64,000 bases of DNA from Mortierella alpina (Eukaryota; Mortierellomycota; Mortierellomycetes; Mortierellales; Mortierellaceae), in NCBI GenBank assembly GCA_029449245.1, contig JANATF010000013.1, positions 1,426,001-1,490,000 of the forward strand, in the 5' to 3' direction. Positions 22,517 through 32,056 of the stretch are shown here, one piece after another. Numbering within the stretch: position 1 is the first letter of the stretch; each line of letters opens with the position of its first letter. A program made the translations under genes and the position numbers. Under the pieces are notes generated by a model. That model was not told the origin of the DNA. It saw only the letters and a program-made list of their open reading frames with translations, and ran no database searches.

Positions 22517-23749
22517 CACTGTGTGGTGGTTGTATTCCTTGCCCTCATTTCGAAAATAGATGTTTGTTCCCTCTGCGTTGACTGCACGACCCTTCCGCAC
22601 CGTCTCAATGGAGCGAGAGTGTTTCTTCAACATCGTTTTCTGTGCTGACAGACCTCTTGGCTCGAAAATCTCGATCACCAGTTCGCCTTTACTAAGGATT
22701 GTCTCTGGCACAAAAGTGCCATCTGCATATTCCATGTGTATCATTTTTTTTTCTGTACGCGAATTCCCACAAACGCGTGGCGCATGTGGGTGAAGCGAAT
22801 ACTTCTAAAGTACTATACTTTTGAACTATGGATCAACCCTCTGAGAGGGGGGGGGTGGTGGTACGGGAATCGAACCCTCCTCTCTGAGAGGCGATGCGCA
22901 CAGACGGCGAGAATGAAGCAGTCAACTTGTTGACGTCCATGACCATGGCCAAGCCTTAAAAGCGGGTTTAAAACCAAACGATGGTTTTACTGTTTGTAAG
23001 AGCAACGCAAAGGCCTTGCTATGTTGAGAAACCTTGTGCCAAGAGCACCGCGGAGCATTATCGTCCCAAAATGAAAGTTCCTTGGGAGGATCAGGGTCTT
23101 CTGAGGTTGCCTTCCCCATGTGGAAGGTGCATTCGTGTAGGATAGTGAACCGTCCCGGGCAGGTTCTCTTCTTTTGATTGAATCGGGCAACTCGATCCTC
23201 TTCCTCTCCATTGAACATCATGAGGGGGGGGGGTTCGCGTTTTTTCTGAGGAGGAGGGGGGACTGTTGACAGATTCAGTCATTCGTTCGTTCTTTGGTCC
23301 AATGAGCCCACTTTTGATCGAAGGAATGTGCTCAGCACATCTTCACAGCACAGTCTTGCACAATCCTCCTTTTCCTGCTCACCTTCCTTCTGTGCGCCTG
23401 CTCATGCGAAACAATTCACAGCTTTTCCAGATTATTGATTTCGCGTCAATGTCGAAATAATGATGACGAGGCGACTCGCGGCTTGAGCCAGGTTGCTTTT
23501 GTAGAAAATGAAGCGGCTCAATATTCTCTATTGGGAGTGTGCTCGGTGCTGACAGTCAGGTCCTAAGCTCCGCAATCCGGCTCTTATTGGCCGATCGTTA
23601 GATAACCGAGCTTGTCCGTCTCAGATCTAACCACTGACTGCTCGTTCCTCAATCAAATAGAGTTACCAAACTCTCAGCCTCGTTTACACCTGGTTCTTGG
23701 AACGCTACCTAGTCCCGATTTCAAGATGGTCTGAACTGAGGTGTGTCGC
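22517..23749 (+). repeat. ~1.2-kb direct repeat, copy A
   Basis: About 1.23 kb closely similar to 27269-28490 in the same orientation. By eye they are nearly identical over long stretches, for example 22935-23135 against 27675-27876, with small indels at G-runs. It contains a tRNA-like B-box (22866-22876, minus strand), G homopolymers at about 22849-22855 and 23223-23230, and a short minus-strand open frame (22744-22499). Its last ~60 bp, read on the minus strand, resembles the 3' end of the neighbouring nuclease CDS. No reverse transcriptase or transposase is encoded. Confidence 0.85.
22866..22876 (-). other. tRNA-like B-box (polymerase III internal promoter motif)
   Basis: On the minus strand the sequence reads GGTTCGATTCC, a perfect tRNA B-box, followed by CGTACCACC like a tRNA 3' acceptor strand. 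T-stem pairing is imperfect and no matching 5' acceptor strand lies upstream, so this is not an intact tRNA. The same motif recurs at 27605-27615. Confidence 0.6.
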
Positions 23750-23765
23750 GTTATTCTGATGAAGA

Positions 23766-24266
23766 TGAGGGGGACTCTTGACAGATGCAGTTGTTCGTTC
23801 GTTCTTTGGACCAATGAACTCACTTTGGTCGAAAGAATGTGCTCAGCACACCCTTACTGCACAGTTTTACACAATCCTCCTTTCCCTGCTTACACCACTC
23901 AATCACTTCACACCATCCTTCTGTGCACCTGCTCAAGAACAACTATTCACAGCATTCCAGAATGTTGATTGCGTGGCATAGTCGAAATAAGGACGACTAG
24001 GCGACTCACGGCTTGAGCCGGCTTAGTTATATCACTTGATTGCTCAATAATATGAGGAAGAAAAAAGTCTTTGCTGCTCTCTTGCTGTGTGCTCGGTCTG
24101 ACACCAGGTCCTGAGCTCTGCAATCCGGCTGCTTATCATTAGCTGATCGTTAGATAATTGGGCTTGTCCTTCTCAGATCTAACCACTGATTGCTTGTTCC
24201 TCAACCAAATCGAGTCTTCACGTCAACATCGGCACTTTGCCTCCTCTTCGCGCTTCTTGTTTACAC
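23766..24266 (+). repeat. Third, diverged partial copy of the 1.2-kb repeat
   Basis: Resembles 23255-23725 (copy A) and the corresponding part of copy B, with many substitutions and small indels. Shared blocks include GTGCTCAGCACA, CACAATCCTCCTTT, GGCGACTC..GGCTTGAGCC and CAGATCTAACCACTGA. It forms the 3' flank of the nuclease gene and runs directly up to its stop codon. Confidence 0.8.
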
Positions 24267-26260
24267 CTAGTTTGAGTAGTTCCTGAACCGGTACTGGGCC
24301 CCGATTGCAAGGTGATCGGATCCAAGGTCTGCCGCGGGCAGTCCATCCTTGAGCTCTAGCAGCATGCTGGGTATATTCAGGCGTGCTACAAGCTCAAGTC
24401 GTGGGCGACATCCCATGAGTTCACCATGGAAAATGAAGTCCGGAATGTTAGGCACATCATACACGCTGGACATATGCAGAGGGTGCGCCACAACTTCGTT
24501 CTCCATATCCCTATAGGTCCTTATCATGTGCCGTAATTCTTCATCCACAGGGGCGAAAACATCGCCCACTGGCGCGGCGAGGCCCCTCTGAACCAGTCCA
24601 GGAAAGACCTTGGGACCGGCCAGATCCCTCAGCTCCCGGGTCTCTTTCTTGAATGCCTTGGCTTGTTCAAGATGCCGCTGTTCAACAGCGCACCTACGTC
24701 GGCCGAGTGGTCTCCTAGAGAACTCTGCTTCAGTCATGGACGATAGGTCCACCGATCCTAGTGATAATGGAGAGCACGAAATAACTGTGGTAAAATGTTC
24801 GATAGCGACCGCTTCATACCATACTGCCTCGGCATTCCAAGTTATATATGAGTGAGTATCTTACCTCTTACAACGAACTCTGTGATCAAAGAACCGGCCT
24901 GAGCGTTCATGTCACCTGTCAGGACTACATTATAAATATTAAGGCACATCAATTTGCGTCCATATCGAAGTTGGAGCAGAGAGAATGGAAGTATAGTTCA
25001 CAACTTACTCAGCGACATGGAGGGGTCTCTCTTCATCAAGGCCTTTGCTGCTGAAATGATGGCCATTAACTGACCTAGCTTTCTAAAGCCTCTGGCGTGG
25101 CTGCAAACGATGTGTGTGGTACCAACACACACACGTTGCACCCTACCTTCTATTAAGCCGTGGTATTGAACAGCTATGAGTGATTGGCCATTCATCATGT
25201 GTCAATTCAAGTGCTCCAACGGCTTACCATCGACGACTTCAAGTGCTAGCAGCAGGCCCGCACACTCGATTCCGCTTACGACAACCCTGTCGGGGCAAGG
25301 TACATACTGGACCTCGACTACGGTGATCCTAGTTACATACAATGAAATTCAAATCATCAGTATAGGCATTGTCCAAAAGATCTTGATTTGAATTTGCGTG
25401 GCGCATGATGGACGCGTAGAAGTTGTACGAACCGTCTTGTCCTGTAAAACACGGCGAAACCGTGTGTGAAGTTCGAGTGGCGTTTTGCATGAACACCTTT
25501 ATAACCCAGGTTACCCATCATGACGCCAAAAACACCCTCGTAGTCATCCTTGTCCAATTCTTGTAGGCACACTATGTCGGCATCCATGACTAAAAAAGAA
25601 GAAAAGGTTTGAAGTGAGGAGCAACGCGTTAGACCACAGAGCAGGCGCCATGCTTTCACAGAAGATATAGGGCTTAAGAGCTACTTCACTTAGGTTCGCA
25701 CCTTCAATTTCGGCGAGCAACAGGGTCCTTCTTGATTGCCAATTGCGTGGGTCAGGGACATGAGCGTTACTGGTGAATTTGGGATCTTTCACTGCCAGTG
25801 TATGCGACAGTATATTATAAGATACCACGCTGAACGATGCTAGAATTCAGAAGTGAGGGTTGAGTTTGCAAATTTGGCATCGTGAATTCTTGACATCGAT
25901 ATGAGCAACTTGAGCATATATAATGGAATTACCTCCACATCTATGCTGACTAAATAGTTCCCATCCACGAGGTCGAGTGTCACTTTCGAGCATGACCCTC
26001 AGCACCCGATGTACTATCGTTTGAGGTCCACTGTGCTGCGAGGTATGGTCACTTGGAATCGCGATGCTCGTGGAGACAGATGAGGAGGCAGACGTGAAGA
26101 CGGATGTGGACGTTGGGGATGTGGACGTCGAGATTGTGGACGTTGAGGATGTGGACGTTGAGGATGTGGACGTTGAGGATGTGGATGAGGAGGATGTAGA
26201 GGATGTGGGTGTGGAGGAGGAGGCAGGGGAATTGTAGGGATCAAATCTGGCGTCCTTCAT
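24267..26260 (-). CDS. CCR4/Ngl/Angel-like endonuclease-exonuclease-phosphatase family protein
   Basis: Mg-dependent EEP-fold nuclease, most like CCR4-type deadenylases or Ngl/PDE12 2'-5'/3'-5' RNases. Exons (5' to 3'): 26260-25933, 25839-25702, 25589-25433, 25328-25228, 25173-25009, 24924-24865, 24757-24267; 479 residues with every phase matching. Residues about 15-60 are a Ser/Thr repeat from a 15-bp DNA repeat. EEP motifs in order: SVVSYNILS, DIVCLQELDKDDYEG, GFAVFYRT, VCVGTTHI, LTGDMNAQAGS, PDFIFHG and GSDHLAIG. These supply the usual Asn, Glu, Asp-x-Asn and Asp-His catalytic set. The TH..YW loop is changed to THIVCSHARG. One donor is GTTCGT (25432), the weakest junction. Flanked by direct repeats. 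Confidence 0.82.
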
Positions 26261-27268
26261 AGTGGAGTGAATGGTCGCGAGTCTGCAGTACCAGAACGAG
26301 GTCGAGTAGAGGCAAGCGAAGACGCGAGCGTGAAGAAAAGAAAATGAGAATGGAGATGAGTGAACTCACTTTATCTACTGCGCTGATAGAGTGGAAAGGG
26401 GGGGGGGAGGGTCTCCCAACGTCAGTGAGGTTTTTTTTTCCAATGTAGCACAAAGAAAATGAAGGCAAAAGAGGAAGACAAAACAGCATAGTTGCTGTCT
26501 ACAGTCCATAGTCCATAAGCGCAAAATGAATGTGGAGAAGATGCAATGCTCGAGCCATTGAGACTGCAGTGAAGGGGATTGTTAAGCTGAAGCTGAAGGA
26601 GCAGGCATCTACAATATCAATGAGGGAATGAGTGCAGTAGGGCTCGATGGGCATTTCCCTCTCCACGGCAGATGCACAACAGCTCGCGCAGTGTTTCCAA
26701 AAAAAACGATATCTGAAGCATGGAGTCGTTGTCAACCAAGCAATGGTTATCAACATAGTGTTGGGATGCATGAAACTGCCTTTCCTTGGCGGGAAGGAAG
26801 GTAGCTCGGGAAAGAAGGAAAAAGCCACTGTGGAATAGCATATGGAGTATTGTTGACACCATTCCATCCAATGCCATTATTAGCAGCAGCCTTCTCATCT
26901 CATAGCAAAGCAAAAGGCGAGGATCGCTTGCTACCTCAGTAATCAGCAATCCCAACGAGAGAAAAAGAGATTACTCGCTGGACGCGAAAGAGGAGTTGTT
27001 GCCAAGATCCCACGACACGAAAGGAGCTCTATCTTGTACACGCGCTTGTCACCATTTGACTGCGGCACTGGTCCTCTCCCTCGCACGACCTCACTGTGCG
27101 GTTGCATGCTCTGGGGTCGTTTATCTCTTTGTCTTTTGGTTTGCTTTTATATCGGACATCAAGAACAGGATGGCAATAATTTGGCGGTGCATAATCTGCC
27201 GGTCTGCCGATTTGTTCCTGGAAGGAAAGTGAACATCGATCCCCCGCTCTCTGCAAGGCCATCCTTAC
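26261..27268. other. Intergenic upstream of the nuclease gene
   Basis: Holds the nuclease gene promoter on the minus strand, a G-run at about 26400-26407 and an unassigned ~800-bp stretch up to the second direct repeat. The short open frames lack support. Confidence 0.4.
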
Positions 27269-28490
27269 TGAGTGGTGGTTGTATTCCTTGCTTTCATTTC
27301 GACTTGTTCCCTCAGCGTTGGCTGTGCGATCCCTTCCGCACCGTCCCAGTGGAGCAAGAGTGTTTCTTCAACATCGTTTTCTGTGCTGACAGACCTCTTG
27401 GCTCGAAAATCTCGATCACCAGTTCGCCTTTACTAAGGATTGTCTCTGGCACAAAAGAGCCATCTGCATATTCCATGTGTATCATTTTCTTTACGCGAAT
27501 CGCCACAAACGCGAGGAGCATGTGGAAGCGAATACTTCTAAAGTACTATACTTTTGAACTATGGATCAACCCTTGAGAGGGGGGGGGGGGGGGGTGGTGA
27601 TACGGGAATCGAACCTTCCTCTCTGAGAGGCGATGCGCACAGACGGCGAGAATGAAGCAGTCAACTTGTTGACGTCCATGACCATGGCCAAGCCTTAAAA
27701 GCGGGTTTAAAACCAAACGATGGTTTTACTGTTTGTAAGAGCAACGCAAAGGCCTTGCTATGTTGAGAAACCTTGTGCCAAGAGCACCGCGGAGCATTAT
27801 CGTCCCTCAATATGAAAGTTCCTTGGGAGGATCAGGGTCTTCTGAGGTTGCCTTCCCCATGTGGAAGGTGCATTCGTGTAGGATAGTGAACCGCCCCGGG
27901 CAGGTTCTCTTCTTTTGATTCATCGAGAAACTCGATCCTCTTCCACTCCATTGAACATCATGAGGGGGGGCGTTCGCGTTTTTTTCTGAGGAGGAGGAGG
28001 GGGACTGTTGACAGATTCAGTCATTCGCTCGTTCTTTGGACCAATGAGCCCACTTTTGGTCGAAGGAATGTGCTCAGCACATCTTCACAGCACAGTCTTG
28101 CACAATCCTCCTTTTCCTGCTCACCTTCCTTCTGTGCGCCTGCTCATGCGAAACCATTCACAGCTTTTCCAGATTATTGATTTCGCGTCAATGTCGAAAT
28201 AATGATGACGAGGCGACTCACGGCTTGAGCCAGCTTGGTTTTGTAGAAAAATGAAGCGGCTCTTTCTCTATTGGGCAATAGTGTGCCGGTACTGACGCCA
28301 GGTCCTAAGCTCCGCAATCCGGCTCTTATTGGCCGATCGTTAGATAACCGAGCTTGTCCGTCTCAGATCTAACCACTGACTTCTCGTTCCTCAATCAAAT
28401 AGAGTTACCAAACTCTCAGCCTCATTTACACCTGGTTCTTGAAACGCTACCTAGTCCCGATTGCAAGATGGTCTGAACTGAGGTGTGTCG
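27269..28490 (+). repeat. ~1.2-kb direct repeat, copy B
   Basis: Direct repeat of 22517-23749. Differences are mostly length changes in G-runs (for example about 17 G at 27580-27596) and scattered substitutions. It carries a second B-box at 27605-27615 (minus strand) and the same degraded copy of the nuclease 3' end at its right edge. The two copies bracket about 3.5 kb containing the nuclease gene. Confidence 0.85.
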
Positions 28491-29101
28491 TGGGGGGCCG
28501 GACTTGAATTGCAGCGTAATAAGGATGTCGCTTTTTCTTGGTGGAGATTAAAAGGTAATCAACTTGTCAATAGCGGGAGAAGACAAAGTACACCAACGGT
28601 TATCCAACTGATGTGCGAGAAGGAGTTTTTAATGAATAAAGCTATTAGAACCTATCTCAATATGAAGTTTCGCAAAGTTGTTCAAGGGTAGATAAATAAT
28701 GATTGCCGTGCTATTTCCGCAATATTTGGAATCACTCACTCTGGGCAGGCCCGGAGTGGAGGTGTCTAGTGTTGCGGTGGATGAAAGCACTTTTTTTGGT
28801 GCTATTGCTAGTTGTCGAAAGAGCTAAGAGTGCTGAGGAATATAGTGGCGAGGAGGTCTTGTCCGATCAAAGTGAAGAATTGTTTGTTTTGGACATGAGT
28901 GACCTGAACTCCATGTCGCCTTTCGTGATATAAGTACATGTGGCAGAGTGGCGGAGTGGAGTAGAGTGGAGTGGAGTGGAGTGGAGTGGAATGAGAACCC
29001 AAAGACAGGAAAGGAAAAATTATACATGATGGATGGCCATCCTATTATACAAGAAATTGGGGTAAAAAAAAAAAAGACCCGCTCCATCAGCAAGCAATGG
29101 G
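28491..29101. other. Intergenic with GGAGT microsatellite
   Basis: Between repeat copy B and the PHD-protein stop codon. It has a (GGAGT)n run and an A-run at about 29064-29074. I see no supported gene; short plus-strand open frames here show no family resemblance. Confidence 0.4.
28953..28990 (+). repeat. (GGAGT)n microsatellite
   Basis: About seven GGAGT units with one variant (AGAGT). A shorter run of the same pentamer recurs near 31657-31675. Confidence 0.8.
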
Positions 29102-31425
29102 TTAGTTCTGCTGCTCTTGAGAAGCAAAAGTCTCTCGAAACTTAAGCAGCTGGACCGACAGCGCGTCCATCGTCTCCAAGATAGGGTCTGGTTTTGTTAG
29201 GATAATCGGTCTCTCTTCCATATCATCCTCCACGTCCAGAACAAAGTCCGTGGCTTGCTGTGGTTGCGGAGGTGGAGTCAGCGGAACTTGGCTCTTGGCC
29301 TTGGGTCGTCGAGATATTGTTGAGGTCGATGGTGAAGAGGATGATGGCTGGTCCATTGGCACACCATGCTTCACATAATCTCTGAACTGCTTGTACCATG
29401 TTCTCGACGGTACTGTGTCACATCCGCTTCCCATGGACGACGAGCTGCCGCTGTTGCTTCTGCTACAATGGGTGTGCACAGGCGATGCGCGGTCTGACAT
29501 TGGCGGGGATGGCCAGGGTACAGACGCTTGCTTGGTTGCTGCGGGTTGCTTGTTTTGGCGCGGGCTGTTAGAAGTCATCTCGCTTCCATTGTCTGGAGTG
29601 TGACCACGAAACAAGGCCCATCGATCGTATTGCTGGTCTTTAACGCGACGCTCCTTCAGCTCTGAGATGTTGGCAGCCAGCTCTGCGACGCGCTTTAGCA
29701 TCGTAGCCATTGAGGTTCGCTTATTTGGGATCTTGGCTTTGAAAGGCTTCTCGGCAGGTTCAGGATGGTGGTCGACATTCTTTGAGGTGGGACGGCTGTT
29801 GGAAGTCTCGGGATGGTGGTCGACCTTCTTTGAGGTGGGACGACTATAGGGAGTTCCGGAATGGTGGTCGACTTTCTTTGAGATGGGACGACTACAGGGA
29901 GTTTCTTGTTGCGTTGTGCTGGAGGGTTCTGAATGCACAGACCGGAGAGCTGGACTTGAGGAAGGTGACACCGAGCTAGAAGGTAAAGCATTCAGGCTGG
30001 AGCACGGGTCCGTGGATTTTGAGGATGTTGACTCTATCTGTTGCGGGTCTGGTGACTTTGCTGTGCTAGGACGGCGTCCCTTGGACTTCTTTTTTGGGGA
30101 TGGAGGGTGCACTAGAGCCTGCGGCTCATGTTTCCTTTCGGTGCTAACGTCCTGATGATTCTTTTTGGTGCCAGTACTGGTCAAAGGTGCCAGATCTGGC
30201 TGCGGTGCGGCAATTGAGGGCGATGGCGGCGAAGAATTGCCAGGGGTGGGCTGTAATTTGGTTGAGCGAACGGACTTGCTCTTTTTGGTCATAGTGGTCT
30301 TAGGAACGGCTGTCTTAGACACCACGTTGTCTTGCAGGTCATCTCGTGTACCTTGATCTGGGCTTGTTCGGTTGGAAGGCGCGACCCTGGTTTTCTTTGC
30401 GCGCTTGAGTGGGTGAGCTGGGGTGCTGGGGGCTGAGTCTGCGATCGTGGTCTCGTCGACAGGGGTATCCTTTGTTGCGGAGATGGGCCGTTTTCTAGGC
30501 ACCTTGGTTGCAGAACTTGAGCTGGCTGTAGCCTTTTGCTGTTGTTGTCGATCGATCTTGGACAGGCTGTATGTCAATATGGCATGGATGTGTTTGCATG
30601 AATCAAGAAGGAAAGTGGGAGAGAGAGAGAAGGAAAAAAGACGGCCAGTCAGCCTGTGCGCTTCTGCATTACACACAACCGCAAACACCACACCACAGCG
30701 GTCTGTGGACTCTCCAAAAAAAAAAGGTTAAAAGCCAGAATACGTACACGACACCGTCACGAACGCTGAACGGGTGCAGCTGGGGCTGGCACAGCTCGCA
30801 ATAGTAGAGTTCTGGAGTGGCCTTGCCCTCGCCGAGTCCGACGCAGGAGCAGTGCTGCCACACCTGGCAGGTCTCGCACATCACCATGATGCCTTCATCG
30901 TCTACGCGAGGGAGAGCCATACAAGAAGTCATGTACAGTGTTAGTCAAGTCTTCCCAGATTCACAAGGGGCCGGCCGGCAAACGAAATCTAATTCTGCCC
31001 AGGAGTCATTCTCACAAAAACACTTACCGAGGGTCTTGCAAATGCAGCGGATAACATCCGTATCGGCTTCGGCCTTCTTGGTTTTGCCCTTGGCTCGACT
31101 GGATTTTCGTGCAGGTGCTATGTGAGAAAAGGGAATGGTAAACAGAGTCGCGAATGATTAGCGGGTGATTTGAAGCTGCTGTATTGACCAGGGGCTGCGG
31201 CTAGAGTGCAGATTCATCAAAGGGCGTGCAATCGGAGCGGCGCCAGTGCTTGAGCAGCTGTTACCGTGGCCGTGAACTCGCCCGGCATGAGCGTGTCAAG
31301 CAAGTTCGGTCGGTGCAAGCTGTTGCTGCTGGGGTTTTTTTAGTCCACTTCGCAGAACGCCTTGGTTAAAAAAATAACTACACTGAACCGGTCAAGCGTC
31401 AAAAAAAAAAAAGAGGATTACCCAT
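29102..31425 (-). CDS. PHD-finger chromatin protein (Cti6-like architecture)
   Basis: Exons (5' to 3'): 31425-31422, 31117-31028, 30901-30748, 30566-29102; 570 residues with phases matching. The first coding exon is only ATG-G. A complete C4HC3 PHD finger spans residues 26-69: C26, C28, C40, C43, H48, C51, C66, C69, with W46 (RCICKTLDDEGIMVMCETC, then VWQHCSC). This resembles Cti6/Bye1-type methyl-lysine readers. The remainder is basic, Ser/Pro-rich and disordered, with three 16-residue repeats (SRPTSKKVDHHPET-like) from a 48-bp DNA repeat at 29763-29905. A conserved-looking segment, MATMLKRVAELAANISELKE, may be a coiled coil. Function beyond histone reading is not visible. Confidence 0.8.
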
Positions 31426-32056
31426 GTTTGAAAGGCGTTCCGTTTCTCTGCAGTAAGGACGAGGCCAAAAGAAAGAGGAAGCCCTGTGGTTGCTTCTCAG
31501 GGATTGGGAGGTTGCGGTGCAGAATTGACCAAGGTAAAAAAAAGAAGAAAAAAGGCAAGTAGGATGGCGAGTGCTCGGGAAGTGGATGTCTGCATGGACA
31601 GGGCCGGCGTGCGAGGGGTATGGCAGCAAGAGGAAGCGAGAGGAGGCAAGAGGGGCGGAGTGGAGTGGAGTGGAGACAGGCGTGGATCGCACAGGGCGGA
31701 CAGGCAACGACAAGGTGCAGCGAGATACAGCGAGCAAGCCAGGCGGCGGCGCAAGGAGCGGACGGAGTGGAAGAAGGATTTTCGATCGCACGTTTGCGGT
31801 TCCTTGAAATATCCAGCACGCCAGGCACGCTCCAAGCCAAAAAGACAGTCCCGGGGTTGAATTGCTGCCTCCTACACCAGCACCGAGATCCCACCCGCCA
31901 CCAATTTATCCCATTGGCCACCCCGTTGGCTCTCACATATCGCATTAATTAGGTGTGCCTGTGAGGGTATCCATCGCTTGCATCTACATCCGAAGTGGTT
32001 GTTTTTACTGTAACTAGTACTCAGTTCGACTATGGCAGACCAGTGTTAATCCGTGA
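31426..32056. other. Intergenic
   Basis: Upstream flank of the PHD gene and 3' flank of the F-box gene. It is purine-rich on the plus strand with short (GGAGT)n. I see no gene. Confidence 0.4.

Noticed and set aside
25329-25432. Frameshift making the nuclease a pseudogene
   Set aside because: The apparent break is explained by a 104-nt intron (donor GTTCGT, acceptor CTAG) that restores phase and family sequence on both sides.
22517-28490. Classical LTR retrotransposon
   Set aside because: Direct repeats and a primer-binding-like site are present, but the interior encodes only a spliced nuclease, with no gag, protease, reverse transcriptase or integrase. The repeat ends lack clear TG...CA.
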